Assembly: GCA_043782485.1 (NCBI GenBank)
Contig: JAYWAL010000050.1
Location: 1 to 41,055 of the forward strand
Origin: JANXUC01 sp043782485
GTDB taxonomy: Bacteria; Acidobacteriota; Terriglobia; Terriglobales; Acidobacteriaceae
Direction of reading: 5' to 3'
Length of the DNA stretch: 41,055 bases
The position numbers and the translations under genes are program-made. Within the stretch, counting starts at the first letter, position 1, and each line of letters starts with the position of its first letter. Positions 20,829-27,757 of the stretch are shown piece after piece. A model generated the notes under the pieces. It saw only the letters and a list, made by a program, of their open reading frames with translations, searched no databases and was not told where the DNA came from.

Positions 20829-21941
20829 ATGACCACGTCTGAGCTAGAACTCACTTCTCCGACTACCGCCACCCAAATCACCGGGGAGTCCATGAAAGCA
20901 CTCGTTTATCACGGACCGGGTCATCGGGCCTGGGAAGATAAGCCTCGTCCCACCCTCCTGCAGCCGGGCGACGCCATCATTCGGATTACGACTTCGACCA
21001 TTTGCGGTACCGATCTCCACATTCTGAAGGGAGATCTTCCTGCCGTAACGGATGGGCGCATTCTCGGCCACGAAGGCATTGGCGTCGTCGAACAGGTCGG
21101 AACCGGCGTCTCCGAGTTTCAGGTTGGAGACAAGGTCATCATCTCCTGCGTCACTGCCTGCCTCAAGTGCGACTTCTGCAAACGCGGCATGTATTCCCAC
21201 TGCCGGCACGGAGGCTGGATTCTCGGCTACACCATCGACGGAACTCAAGCCGAGTACGTCCGAATACCGCAAGCTGATGGGAGTCTTTACCACTTCCCGG
21301 CGGATGGTGATGAAGAAGCGCTCGTCATGCTCAGCGACATTCTGCCGACAGGATTTGAGTGCGGCGTACTGAACGGCCAAGTCAAACCTGGGGACACCAT
21401 TGCCATCGTGGGCGCTGGACCGGTTGGTCTCGCTGTTCTGCTTACAGCACAATTCTATTCGCCAGCGGCAATCTTCGTCATCGACTTGGACGACAAACGT
21501 CTTGCGGTTGCAAAACAGTTCGGCGCGACCACTCTCATCAATAGTTCGGACGGTCATGCCGCCCTCAAGGTAATGGACCTCACGGAGGGGGCGGGAGTCG
21601 ACGTGGCGATTGAGGCGGTTGGGCTCCCCGCCACTTTCGATATCTGCCAGGCCATTGTCGCGGCTGGCGGCCGCATCGCCAACGTCGGCGTCCACGGCAA
21701 GCCCGTCGAGCTGCACATGGAAAAGCTGTGGGACCGCAATATTTCCCTGACCACGCGCCTTGTGGACGCAGTCACCACACCGATGCTGCTGAAAATCGTC
21801 CGGGCGGGCAAGTTACAACCCCGCAAACTGGTCACTCATCGCTTCGCCATGAACGACATCATGAAGGCCTATGACACCTTCGGTAACGCTGCCAAAGAGG
21901 GCGCTCTCAAGGTGGTTCTCACCACAGGTGCGTCTCGCTGA
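20829..21941 (+). CDS. Zinc-dependent medium-chain alcohol dehydrogenase
   Basis: The 370-residue protein is a zinc MDR enzyme that oxidises alcohols or reduces aldehydes or ketones with NAD(P). Catalytic zinc ligands are Cys59 (in TICGTDLH) and His81-Glu82 (GHEGIG). The structural zinc lobe has cysteines at about 107-125 (CVTACLKCDFCKRGMYSHC, of which four would bind). The Rossmann loop is GAGPVG (195-200), followed by the acidic 'FVIDLDDKR', favouring NAD. ATG 20829 has AAAGG 9 nt upstream. ATG 20892 (MKALVYHGPGHRAW) fits the family N-terminus better but has GGGGAG only 3 nt away, so the extra 21 residues may not be translated. It is divergent from xfp-ackA; it may regenerate NAD during fermentation, but that is inference. 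Confidence 0.9.
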   Translation: MTTSELELTSPTTATQITGESMKALVYHGPGHRAWEDKPRPTLLQPGDAIIRITTSTICGTDLHILKGDLPAVTDGRILGHEGIGVVEQVGTGVSEFQVGDKVIISCVTACLKCDFCKRGMYSHCRHGGWILGYTIDGTQAEYVRIPQADGSLYHFPADGDEEALVMLSDILPTGFECGVLNGQVKPGDTIAIVGAGPVGLAVLLTAQFYSPAAIFVIDLDDKRLAVAKQFGATTLINSSDGHAALKVMDLTEGAGVDVAIEAVGLPATFDICQAIVAAGGRIANVGVHGKPVELHMEKLWDRNISLTTRLVDAVTTPMLLKIVRAGKLQPRKLVTHRFAMNDIMKAYDTFGNAAKEGALKVVLTTGASR

Positions 21942-21987
21942 GGCGAAAATAACGCTGATTAAGTTGATCGTATCCGGAGGCAATGTA

Positions 21988-22197
21988 ATGCAAGAACCAA
22001 ACCGCGAGGCAGACTTTCAGGACGATGAAACGCGTGCGGCGCAAGCCGTAACGGAGATTTCCGGGGCGCACCATTTATTGAAAACTCTGAAGAACAAATT
22101 TGGGATATTGAACCGACATCCGGAGCTGGAAGAGGCGCTCACGAAGTTGGAAGTGGCATTGAGCGCCCTCACCGTAAACACAGGCGGCATGCTGTAG
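21988..22197 (+). CDS. Small protein of unknown function after the alcohol dehydrogenase
   Basis: This 69-residue product starts at ATG 21988, with GGAGG 7 nt upstream. It is acidic at the N-terminus (MQEPNREADFQDDETRAAQ) and then helical with a leucine-rich C-terminal half (HPELEEALTKLEVALSALTV). No known motif was recognised. It lies 46 bp after the alcohol dehydrogenase in the same direction and is probably cotranscribed. The 'ISGAHHLLKTLKNKFGILNRHPELEEAL' centre looks like a compact helical bundle and could mediate protein-protein contact; that is a guess. Confidence 0.65.
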   Translation: MQEPNREADFQDDETRAAQAVTEISGAHHLLKTLKNKFGILNRHPELEEALTKLEVALSALTVNTGGML

Positions 22198-22466
22198 CTT
22201 CTCACAGCGGTCGATCAGGGCGCACTGCCCTGAGCAGCCGAAGCGACCCCTGGCCGTGCCGGGTGCCCCAGGTTCGCGCCGTACTTTGGCGCGGGGGTAA
22301 ATCGGGGACACGCGGAAGTGGCCCCAATTGTTCTGTGCCGATTGTGGAACCTGCGGTGTTGAGTGAGGGTCGCTTGCCGCGCGCAGATTGCAGATCCAAA
22401 ACCAACCGCGCGGCCTCGACACTGATTTTTACTTCTGCAATCTGACTTCTGCAATCTGCAATTGCC
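22198..22466. repeat. Repeat-bearing space between convergent genes
   Basis: Two exact copies of ACTTCTGCAATCTG lie head to tail at 22431-22444 and 22445-22458. An inverted partial copy (GCAGATTGCAGAT) is at 22383-22395, so transcripts could fold across it. Earlier, GCCCTGAGCAGCCGAAGCGA (about 22228-22248) resembles the phrase near 15213-15232. No gene, promoter or T-tract terminator is convincing. Confidence 0.6.
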
Positions 22467-22916
22467 TTACGCCGGATAACTCTGCCCAATATAACTCTCC
22501 ATCTCGTGAATCGTCTGTTCATGCTTAGAAACAATCCACTTGACAATATCCCCAATCGAAACCACCGCCAGCACCTGGTCTCCCTCAAGAACCGGCAGAT
22601 GTCGAATGCGATGCTGCGTCATCAACGCCATGCATTCATCCACCGCCATGGTCGGTCCCACATACATCACCGGCGAAGTCATAATTTCGGCGACCGTGGT
22701 TTCCTTCGACGACCGCCCTTTCAGCACCACCTTCCGCGCGTAGTCCCGCTCGGAGAGAATGCCCACCAGCTTCTCGTTCGACATCACCAGCAATGCCCCA
22801 ATTCCCCTCTCGGCCATCTCTTCCACAGCGCGATACACTGACTGCTCCGGCGATATCGACCAAACCGCGCCGCCTTTATTCTTCAATACCGAACCGATGG
22901 TGTCACTGAGTTTCAT
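22467..22916 (-). CDS. Two-CBS-domain protein
   Basis: The 149-residue protein consists of a tandem CBS pair, a Bateman module that usually binds adenine nucleotides. CBS1 covers about 18-65 ('SISPEQSVYRAVEEMAERGIGALLVM', 'LVGILSERDYARKVV'). CBS2 covers about 75-125 ('EIMTSPVMYVGPTMAVDECMALM', 'RIRHLPVLEGDQVLAVVSIGDIV'). A C-terminal helix 'KHEQTIHEMESYIGQSYPA' follows. No catalytic domain is attached, so it probably senses energy state and acts on a partner protein. ATG 22916 has GGAGGT six nt upstream, a very strong site, whereas the longer frame to 22964 has none. Free-standing CBS proteins often accompany xfp/ackA stress clusters, but this one is on the other side of a repeat-bearing gap. 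Confidence 0.93.
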   Translation of the reverse strand: MKLSDTIGSVLKNKGGAVWSISPEQSVYRAVEEMAERGIGALLVMSNEKLVGILSERDYARKVVLKGRSSKETTVAEIMTSPVMYVGPTMAVDECMALMTQHRIRHLPVLEGDQVLAVVSIGDIVKWIVSKHEQTIHEMESYIGQSYPA

Positions 22917-22991
22917 GAGAACACCTCCGTCCAAGAATCTGCGCTCAGAACCGCCCCGAGTCAAGACCTCTTTTTACCCCTCGAAAACGGA

Positions 22992-23019
22992 AGGACAAAA
23001 CAAGTGTTGCGCCTATAAT
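22992..23019 (+). promoter_or_regulatory. Sigma70-like promoter of the PLP enzyme gene
   Basis: A perfect TATAAT (23014-23019) lies 16 bases after AGGACA (22992-22997, four of six to TTGACA). The predicted transcription start near 23026 leaves a leader of about 34 nt that carries AAGGA six bases before ATG 23060. Confidence 0.6.
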
Positions 23020-23059
23020 TCAGTCGAGCCATTTCACCCTGATTGTCCAAGGATTCTCG

Positions 23060-24178
23060 ATGCGTCTGGAAACCCTCGCCGTTCATGCAGGTGCTGAGCC
23101 CGATCCCACCACTGGAGCCGTCGCTCCACCCATCCACCTCTCGACTACCTTCGTTCACGGTCCCGCCTGCGAAGAAACGCACGGCTATTCGTATATCCGT
23201 GAAAAGAACCCAACACAAACGCGCCTGGAAGAAGCCATGGCGAAACTTGAAGGCGGAGAGTCGACGCTTGCTTTCGCTTCCGGCCTTGGCGCGGTCTGCG
23301 CCGTGTTGCAGTCGCTCGAACGCGGCTCGCACGTCATTTTCCCTGACGATGCTTACACCGGTTACCGCAATCTCTATAACGAATTCCTGCCGCAGTGGGG
23401 TCTTGAGCACAGCGTGGTTGATTTTACTGAAACGGAACACATTCGTTCAGCCCTAAAAAAGAACACGCGACTCGTTCTGGCGGAAACCCCGTCGAATCCC
23501 TCGCTGAAAATCACCGACCTGCTCGCCGTCGCCGACATCACACATTCCGCCGGAGCGGAATTGCTTGTCGACAACACTTTCGCCACTCCGATGTTGCAGC
23601 GCCCGCTCGCTCTCGGCGCGGACCTGATCTTGCACTCGTTGACCAAATATTGCGGAGGACATAGCGATGTTCAAGGTGGTTGTCTGGTGCTGAAATCCGA
23701 CGCGAAGTGGCGCGAACGCCTTTTCCGAACGCGCATGTTGATGGGCGCTGTCGCTTCGCCGTTTAATTCCTGGCTGATTTTGCGAGGTCTGAGATCACTG
23801 GATTGCCGAATGGAGCGACATTCTTCAAATGCGGCGAAACTCGCGAGCGCGCTAGAAAATTTGCCAAAAGTCGAGCGCGTTTGTTATCCGGGTCTTGTTT
23901 CAAATGAAGGTCACGAATTGGCGCGCAGACAGATGAAGTCTTTTGGCGGAATGCTTTCGTTTCAAATGCGCGGAGGTTTTGAGGAAGCGATACGAGTTGC
24001 GTCGAGGGTGAAACTTTTTACGAACGCAACGAGTCTCGGCGGAACCGAGAGCCTGATTGAACACCGCGCTTCGTCTGAAGGTGAAGGGACAAAAGTGCCG
24101 CAGAATTTGCTGCGAGTTTCGGTCGGTTTAGAACATGCTGATGATTTGATTGAGGACCTGCAACAAGCGATTGGTTGA
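23060..24178 (+). CDS. Trans-sulfuration family PLP enzyme (cystathionine gamma-synthase/lyase)
   Basis: This 372-residue enzyme belongs to the Cys/Met-metabolism PLP family, cytoplasmic tetramers that form or cleave cystathionine or related thioethers. Motifs: 'TLAVHAGAEPDPTTGAVAPPI' at the N-terminus, 'YSYIREKNPTQTRLEEAMAKLEGG', 'FASGLGAV', 'ETPSNPSLKI', 'VDNTFATPMLQRPL' and the PLP lysine (Lys196) in 'HSLTKYCGGHSDVQGG'. The C-terminus has 'LFTNATSLGGTESLIEHRASSEG'. Gamma-synthase, beta-lyase and gamma-lyase cannot be separated here. It has a TATAAT promoter and AAGGA ribosome-binding site. Base composition changes inside the gene: the first half is C-rich on the plus strand and the last 540 bp are G-rich, although the protein reads intact throughout. 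Confidence 0.93.
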   Translation: MRLETLAVHAGAEPDPTTGAVAPPIHLSTTFVHGPACEETHGYSYIREKNPTQTRLEEAMAKLEGGESTLAFASGLGAVCAVLQSLERGSHVIFPDDAYTGYRNLYNEFLPQWGLEHSVVDFTETEHIRSALKKNTRLVLAETPSNPSLKITDLLAVADITHSAGAELLVDNTFATPMLQRPLALGADLILHSLTKYCGGHSDVQGGCLVLKSDAKWRERLFRTRMLMGAVASPFNSWLILRGLRSLDCRMERHSSNAAKLASALENLPKVERVCYPGLVSNEGHELARRQMKSFGGMLSFQMRGGFEEAIRVASRVKLFTNATSLGGTESLIEHRASSEGEGTKVPQNLLRVSVGLEHADDLIEDLQQAIG

Positions 24179-24188
24179 GATCGATTCG

Positions 24189-24214
24189 CAAAATGTTCCA
24201 CGTGGAACATTTTG
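24189..24214. promoter_or_regulatory. parS-like ParB binding site in a perfect 26-bp palindrome
   Basis: The core TGTTCCACGTGGAACA (24194-24209) matches the widely conserved chromosomal parS consensus TGTTNCACGTGNAACA at every fixed position. It is extended on both sides to a perfect palindrome (CAAAA and TTTTG flanks). ParB bound at such sites organises the replication-origin region for ParA-driven segregation. Being 11 bp past a stop codon, it could also form a terminator-like hairpin, but it lacks a real loop and a U tract, so parS is the better reading. Confidence 0.8.
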
Positions 24215-24234
24215 GAGAGAGGGTTTGGGGGTGG

Positions 24235-24360
24235 GTGCAAGTTTTTGCAACTATTTGCAGCACAAAGTTGCAAAGTGGGAACACTTTTGTGACAGTATTT
24301 GGGCAAAGTGCAAGGATTTGCAGATAATTGCCGCCCAGGGTGCAAAGTTTTGCGGTTTGC
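24235..24360. repeat. Cluster of TTTGC(A/G) motifs in both orientations
   Basis: Between the parS-like site and rnpB, about nine TTTGCA/TGCAAA-like words occur in 125 bp. Examples are TTTTTGCAA at 24242-24250, TTTGCA at 24254-24259, TTGCAAAG at 24268-24275, GTGCAAGG at 24309-24316, TTTGCA at 24317-24322 and TGCAAAG at 24341-24347, with TTTGCG near the end. The stretch is AT-richer than its surroundings. Spacing is irregular, so it is not a simple tandem repeat; a protein-binding array is possible. Confidence 0.55.
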
Positions 24361-24390
24361 GGGCGATACCATTGATCCAGGGAAATTTGT

Positions 24391-24785
24391 AGCAGCCGGA
24401 CCTGTAAGCCGAATTTTGTCCGCCATTGCTGGCGGGACGACCATTCCTCTGGGCCTGGCATTACTGCCAGGCTCTAGCGGTCTACCCGGAGGTTTGGCGC
24501 GCCGAGCCGACACGCGACGCTGGCGAACCAGCGGCTTCCTCCCTATTTGACCTTGCTCCGTGTGGGGTTTGCCATGCCCGCCGCATTACTGCGGCGGCGG
24601 TGCGCTCTTACCGCACCTTTTCACCCTTACCCCAGCCTTACGGCTGGGGCGGTATATTTTCTGTGGTACTGGCCGTCACACTGGGCTTGAACCCAGGTGC
24701 CCGGACGTTATCCGGCACACTGCTCTGCGGAGTTCGGACTTTCCTCCCTCCCCTGCGGGGAGAGCGGCCGTCCGGTCCGGCTGCT
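24391..24785 (-). ncRNA. rnpB: RNase P RNA, type A
   Basis: This is the catalytic RNA that matures tRNA 5' ends. Read on the minus strand, it begins with the P1 strand AGCAGCCGGACC and ends with its exact complement GGTCCGGCTGCT (plus-strand 24774-24785 and 24391-24402). In between are the diagnostic conserved parts: GAGGAAAGTCCGAACTCC near the 5' end, GGTAAGGGTGAAAAGGTGCG and GGTAAGAGCGCACCG (P10-P11 area), GGAGCAAGGTCAAATAG, and TTCGGCTTACAGGTCC at the 3' end. The length of about 395 nt fits bacterial type A. P12 and other peripheral helices are visible as GC-rich inverted repeats, such as CCCCAGCC/GGCTGGGG. It is transcribed away from the permease gene. Confidence 0.96.
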
Positions 24786-24794
24786 TACATATGC

Positions 24795-24800
24795 ATTATA
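24795..24800 (-). promoter_or_regulatory. -10 box of the rnpB promoter
   Basis: A perfect TATAAT on the minus strand ends nine bases before the first P1 base of rnpB, the right distance for a start near 24787. No good -35 hexamer is visible at 16-18 bp. Upstream, CGGGCG-GGGA-CGCCCG (24841-24856) is a short hairpin of the same class as 6924-6945. Confidence 0.65.
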
Positions 24801-24923
24801 GGGGAGAAACAGTCGTCGGTTGTCGGAGGTCGAAATGGTACGGGCGGGGACGCCCGCGCCTCCATTCGCTTTGGGCTTTCGGGCGCCGCGCTTCGCGGGC
24901 TGGGGCTGCTAGACTGAAACTTT

Positions 24924-26153
24924 ATGACCTTTCTTGAAGCCATTCGCATTGCCTTGCAGTCGCTGTGGGGCAGCAAGTTGCGCTCGGCGCTGACGCTTTT
25001 GGGCGTGGTGATTAGTGTGGCTGCGGTGATCACGGTCGTGACGTTTGTGGCGGGGATTCAGGACTACGTGCGGGAGAAAGTCTTCAATCTTGGGGCAGAT
25101 ATTTTTGTGATCAGCAAAGTGACGCCGGTCATTACGAATATTGATGAGTTTCTGGAGGGGCAGAAGCGCAAAGACCTGACGATGGAGGACTACGAGGCGG
25201 TGAAGGAGTCGTGCCAGCGCTGTACTTTGCTGGGGGCTTCGACCTTCAATGGCGGCGGCCACGTGAAATACGAGCAGCAGGCGGGGAGCGACGTTTGGGT
25301 GCGGGGAATGACGCCGGGAATGATCGCCATCTACGATTTGGATTTGAACCAGGGCCGCATGCTGACCGATAGCGATGTCGACCGGCGCGCCAACATTGCC
25401 ATTATTGGAATGGACGTAGTGGACAACCTGATGCCGGGCGTGGATCCGCTGGGGAAAGAGATTCGCGTGGAGGGCCAGCCGTATCAGGTGGTGGGGGTGG
25501 CCAAGCGGCAGGGCAAGACACTAGGACAGAGCCGAGACAACTGGGTGGGGATTCCGATTACTTCGTATTTGAAACAGTACGGTACGCATACCAGCATTCG
25601 TATTTCCGGCAAAGCGAATGGCGTAGGAGCGGATTTGGATCGCGCGATGGATGAAGTGCGGTCTGTGCTGCGGGCGCGGCGGCATGATTTGCCGGGAGCG
25701 CCGGATAGTTTTGCGGCGGAAACGAACGCGAGCTTCTTGAGTTTGTGGACGAATTTGAGCGGGACGTTCTTTATTGCCATGATTGGAATTGCGGCGATTG
25801 CCTTGGTTGTGAGCGGGATCGTGATCATGAACATTATGCTGGTGACGGTGACGGAGCGGACGCGAGAGATTGGGATTCGCAAGGCGCTGGGAGCGCGGCG
25901 GGGGGATGTGTTGCTGCAGTTTTTGATTGAGTCGTGCACGATGGCGCTGATTGGCGGGGCGCTGGGTGTGACGATGGGGATTGTGCTGGCCAAGGTAATA
26001 TCGGCGGTGATTGGGATGCCAGCGCCGGTGAAGCTGTGGGCGATTGCGGCGGGGTTGCTGGTGGCGACGAGTACGGGGTTGTTTTTTGGGGTGTATCCGG
26101 CACGGAAGGCGGCGATTTTAGATCCGATTTCGGCGTTGCGACATGAAATGTGA
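24924..26153 (+). CDS. MacB/FtsX-type ABC transporter permease (first of two)
   Basis: The 409-residue protein has the four-helix MacB-type layout: an N-terminal membrane helix preceded by an amphipathic stretch (FLEAIRIALQSLWGSKLRSA, then LTLLGVVISVAAVITVV), a large periplasmic MacB_PCD domain (about 50-270), and three C-terminal helices of the FtsX domain containing 'VMNIMLVTVTERTREIGIRKALGAR' and 'VYPARKAAILDPISALRHE'. Such permeases act as mechanotransmitters in tripartite or lipoprotein-type systems. The ATPase and membrane-fusion partners are not in this window. ATG 24924 follows a TAGACT hexamer by eight bases, with no Shine-Dalgarno sequence. A paralogue follows after 334 bp of repeats. 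Confidence 0.93.
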   Translation: MTFLEAIRIALQSLWGSKLRSALTLLGVVISVAAVITVVTFVAGIQDYVREKVFNLGADIFVISKVTPVITNIDEFLEGQKRKDLTMEDYEAVKESCQRCTLLGASTFNGGGHVKYEQQAGSDVWVRGMTPGMIAIYDLDLNQGRMLTDSDVDRRANIAIIGMDVVDNLMPGVDPLGKEIRVEGQPYQVVGVAKRQGKTLGQSRDNWVGIPITSYLKQYGTHTSIRISGKANGVGADLDRAMDEVRSVLRARRHDLPGAPDSFAAETNASFLSLWTNLSGTFFIAMIGIAAIALVVSGIVIMNIMLVTVTERTREIGIRKALGARRGDVLLQFLIESCTMALIGGALGVTMGIVLAKVISAVIGMPAPVKLWAIAAGLLVATSTGLFFGVYPARKAAILDPISALRHEM

Positions 26154-26165
26154 GGTGGTGTTGCA

Positions 26166-26316
26166 GAGATCAACACCTTGCCTCGGGGGCTGAAGCCCAT
26201 TCTTTTACAAAGGACTTATCGCAGCACTGAAGTGCTGCGCCGCCCAAAATCCGGTTAGAACGCAGCGCCTGAAGGCGCGTTTGTCATATCGCAGTCGGCA
26301 CGGCTGAAGCCGTGCC
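26166..26316. repeat. Family-1 palindrome array between the two permease genes
   Basis: Four palindromes with different stems: GGGGCTGAAGCCC (within 26185-26198), GCAGCACTGAAGTGCTGC (26221-26238), GCGCCTGAAGGCGC (26265-26278) and GGCACGGCTGAAGCCGTGCC (26297-26316). Each closes a TGAA loop. Bases 26166-26262 form a ~97-bp unit that recurs at 29008-29104. The last two palindromes, ending in CTGATACGAA, form another unit related to 39150-39210. Confidence 0.88.
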
Positions 26317-26356
26317 CTGATACGAAGCTTTTTGGTCAAAGTTTGATGGTTTCAGG

Positions 26357-26465
26357 GGGGATGGTTCAGGTTTTTTATTCAGGTTTTTTATTTGGGTTTG
26401 TGTTTCGGGTTTGTGTTTCGAGCTTGGTGTTACGGGTTTGGGGTTACGGGTTTGATATTTTTGAT
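26357..26465. repeat. T/G-rich degenerate tandem repeat before the second permease
   Basis: Words such as TTCAGGTTTTTTATT (twice), GGGTTTGTGTTTC (twice) and TTACGGGTTTGGGG are repeated head to tail with drift for about 110 bp. The tract stops 22 bases before ATG 26488, so it forms the leader or promoter region of the second permease. No sigma70 promoter stands out in it. Confidence 0.65.
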
Positions 26466-26487
26466 TTGGTAGTTTAGGAATGGCCGA

Positions 26488-27750
26488 ATGATTCGCAAAG
26501 ACGAATATAAAGAGATTTTTCGGATGGCGTTTGACACGCTTCGCTCGAACAAGATGCGGTCTGGGTTGACTGTGCTTGGGATTGTGATTGGCGTGTCGGT
26601 GGTGATTGGAATTTCGTCGATCGTGCGCGGATTGAATGACAACGTCAGCAATATGGTCAGCAGCCTGGGATCGAATATTGTTTTTGCGTTTCATCTTGAG
26701 CCGTTCGCATTCGGGCGGCCATCCGAAGAAGTGCGAACGCGGAAAGAGCTGACCTTTGAAGATTCGGAGGCGATGAAGCTGTTACCGCACGCCAAGGCGG
26801 TGAGCGCGGGCGTGCGCTACTTTATGCCGGAGTTTGGCGCGGGCACGTACGTGGTGAAATATGGCGACCGGCGGGCGAAGGGGACTGTACTGGAAGGGGA
26901 CACGGCGGCCGTGAAAGACGTGTTTGATATTGCCACGGAAAGCGGGCGCTGGTTTACGGATGTCGACGATGAGCGGCATACGTCAGTGATTATTTTGGGC
27001 AGCGATACCAAGGAAGAACTGTTTCCCGGCGAAGAAGCGTTGGGGAAGGAAATCAACATTGAAGGGCAGCTTTTCCAGGTTGTGGGCGTGGCGGCAAAGC
27101 GGAAAGCGGTGTTTGGCGGGGGGAAGAATCCGGACGATAACATCGTGTATTTTCCGCTGACATCGTTTCGCAAGATGCATCCGGAATTGAAAGCGCACTG
27201 GATTAGCGTGAAGGCCACATCACAGGCGGACATGCCCGCGCTGCAAGACGAGATGCGCGAGCTGCTGCGGCGCCGCCGACATGTTCCGTTTGAGAAAGCC
27301 GACAACTTTGCCGTGTTCACGCAGGACGCACTGACGGATGTGTGGAAACAACTGACGGGCGGTATTTTCGTGTTTATGCTGGCCGTGTCCACGGTGGCGT
27401 TGATTGTGGGCGGGGTGGGCGTGATGAACATCATGCTGGTTTCCGTAACGGAACGAACGCGGGAGATTGGGGTGCGCAAGGCGATTGGGGCGCGCCGGCG
27501 GGACATTCTGCTGCAATTTACGCTGGAGGCGATGGCTTTGACGGCGATGGGCGGCTTTCTGGGCGTGGCGTTTGGGGCTCTGGTGACGGCCGTGATTCCG
27601 ATGATATTTCCGTCGCTGCCAGCGAGCATGTCAGTGTTCTGGGCGGTGTTTGGGTTCACCGCGGCAACCGCGGAAGGTTTGATTTTTGGAATCTATCCGG
27701 CGTGGAAGGCAGCGCATCTGGATCCGATTGAGGCGTTGCGGTATGAGTAG
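26488..27750 (+). CDS. MacB/FtsX-type ABC transporter permease (second of two)
   Basis: This 420-residue paralogue of the previous gene has the same plan: an N-terminal amphipathic segment 'YKEIFRMAFDTLRSNKMRSGL' and helix 'TVLGIVIGVSVVIGI', a periplasmic domain (about 55-285), then three helices with 'VMNIMLVSVTERTREIGVRKAIGAR' and 'IYPAWKAAHLDPIEALRYE'. A weak AGGA lies nine bases before ATG 26488. The two permeases could form a heterodimer, as in systems with two different MacB-like subunits, which is inference. No ATPase or adaptor gene is adjacent. The coding strand is strongly G-rich compared with rightward genes at 1-15 kb. Confidence 0.93.
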   Translation: MIRKDEYKEIFRMAFDTLRSNKMRSGLTVLGIVIGVSVVIGISSIVRGLNDNVSNMVSSLGSNIVFAFHLEPFAFGRPSEEVRTRKELTFEDSEAMKLLPHAKAVSAGVRYFMPEFGAGTYVVKYGDRRAKGTVLEGDTAAVKDVFDIATESGRWFTDVDDERHTSVIILGSDTKEELFPGEEALGKEINIEGQLFQVVGVAAKRKAVFGGGKNPDDNIVYFPLTSFRKMHPELKAHWISVKATSQADMPALQDEMRELLRRRRHVPFEKADNFAVFTQDALTDVWKQLTGGIFVFMLAVSTVALIVGGVGVMNIMLVSVTERTREIGVRKAIGARRRDILLQFTLEAMALTAMGGFLGVAFGALVTAVIPMIFPSLPASMSVFWAVFGFTAATAEGLIFGIYPAWKAAHLDPIEALRYE

Positions 27751-27757
27751 GAGAGCA

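Noticed and set aside
24189..24214. The palindrome as a rho-independent terminator of the PLP-enzyme gene
   Set aside because: It is a continuous perfect palindrome without a loop and is followed by only TTTTGG. The exact fit to parS is far more specific, though a minor terminator effect cannot be excluded.
24235..24360. Canonical oriC with DnaA boxes
   Set aside because: No TTATCCACA or one-mismatch relative was recognised there, so the array is reported only as an unexplained motif cluster.
26166..26316. CRISPR array
   Set aside because: The repeats are palindromes with different stems and no equal-length spacers, and no cas gene is present.
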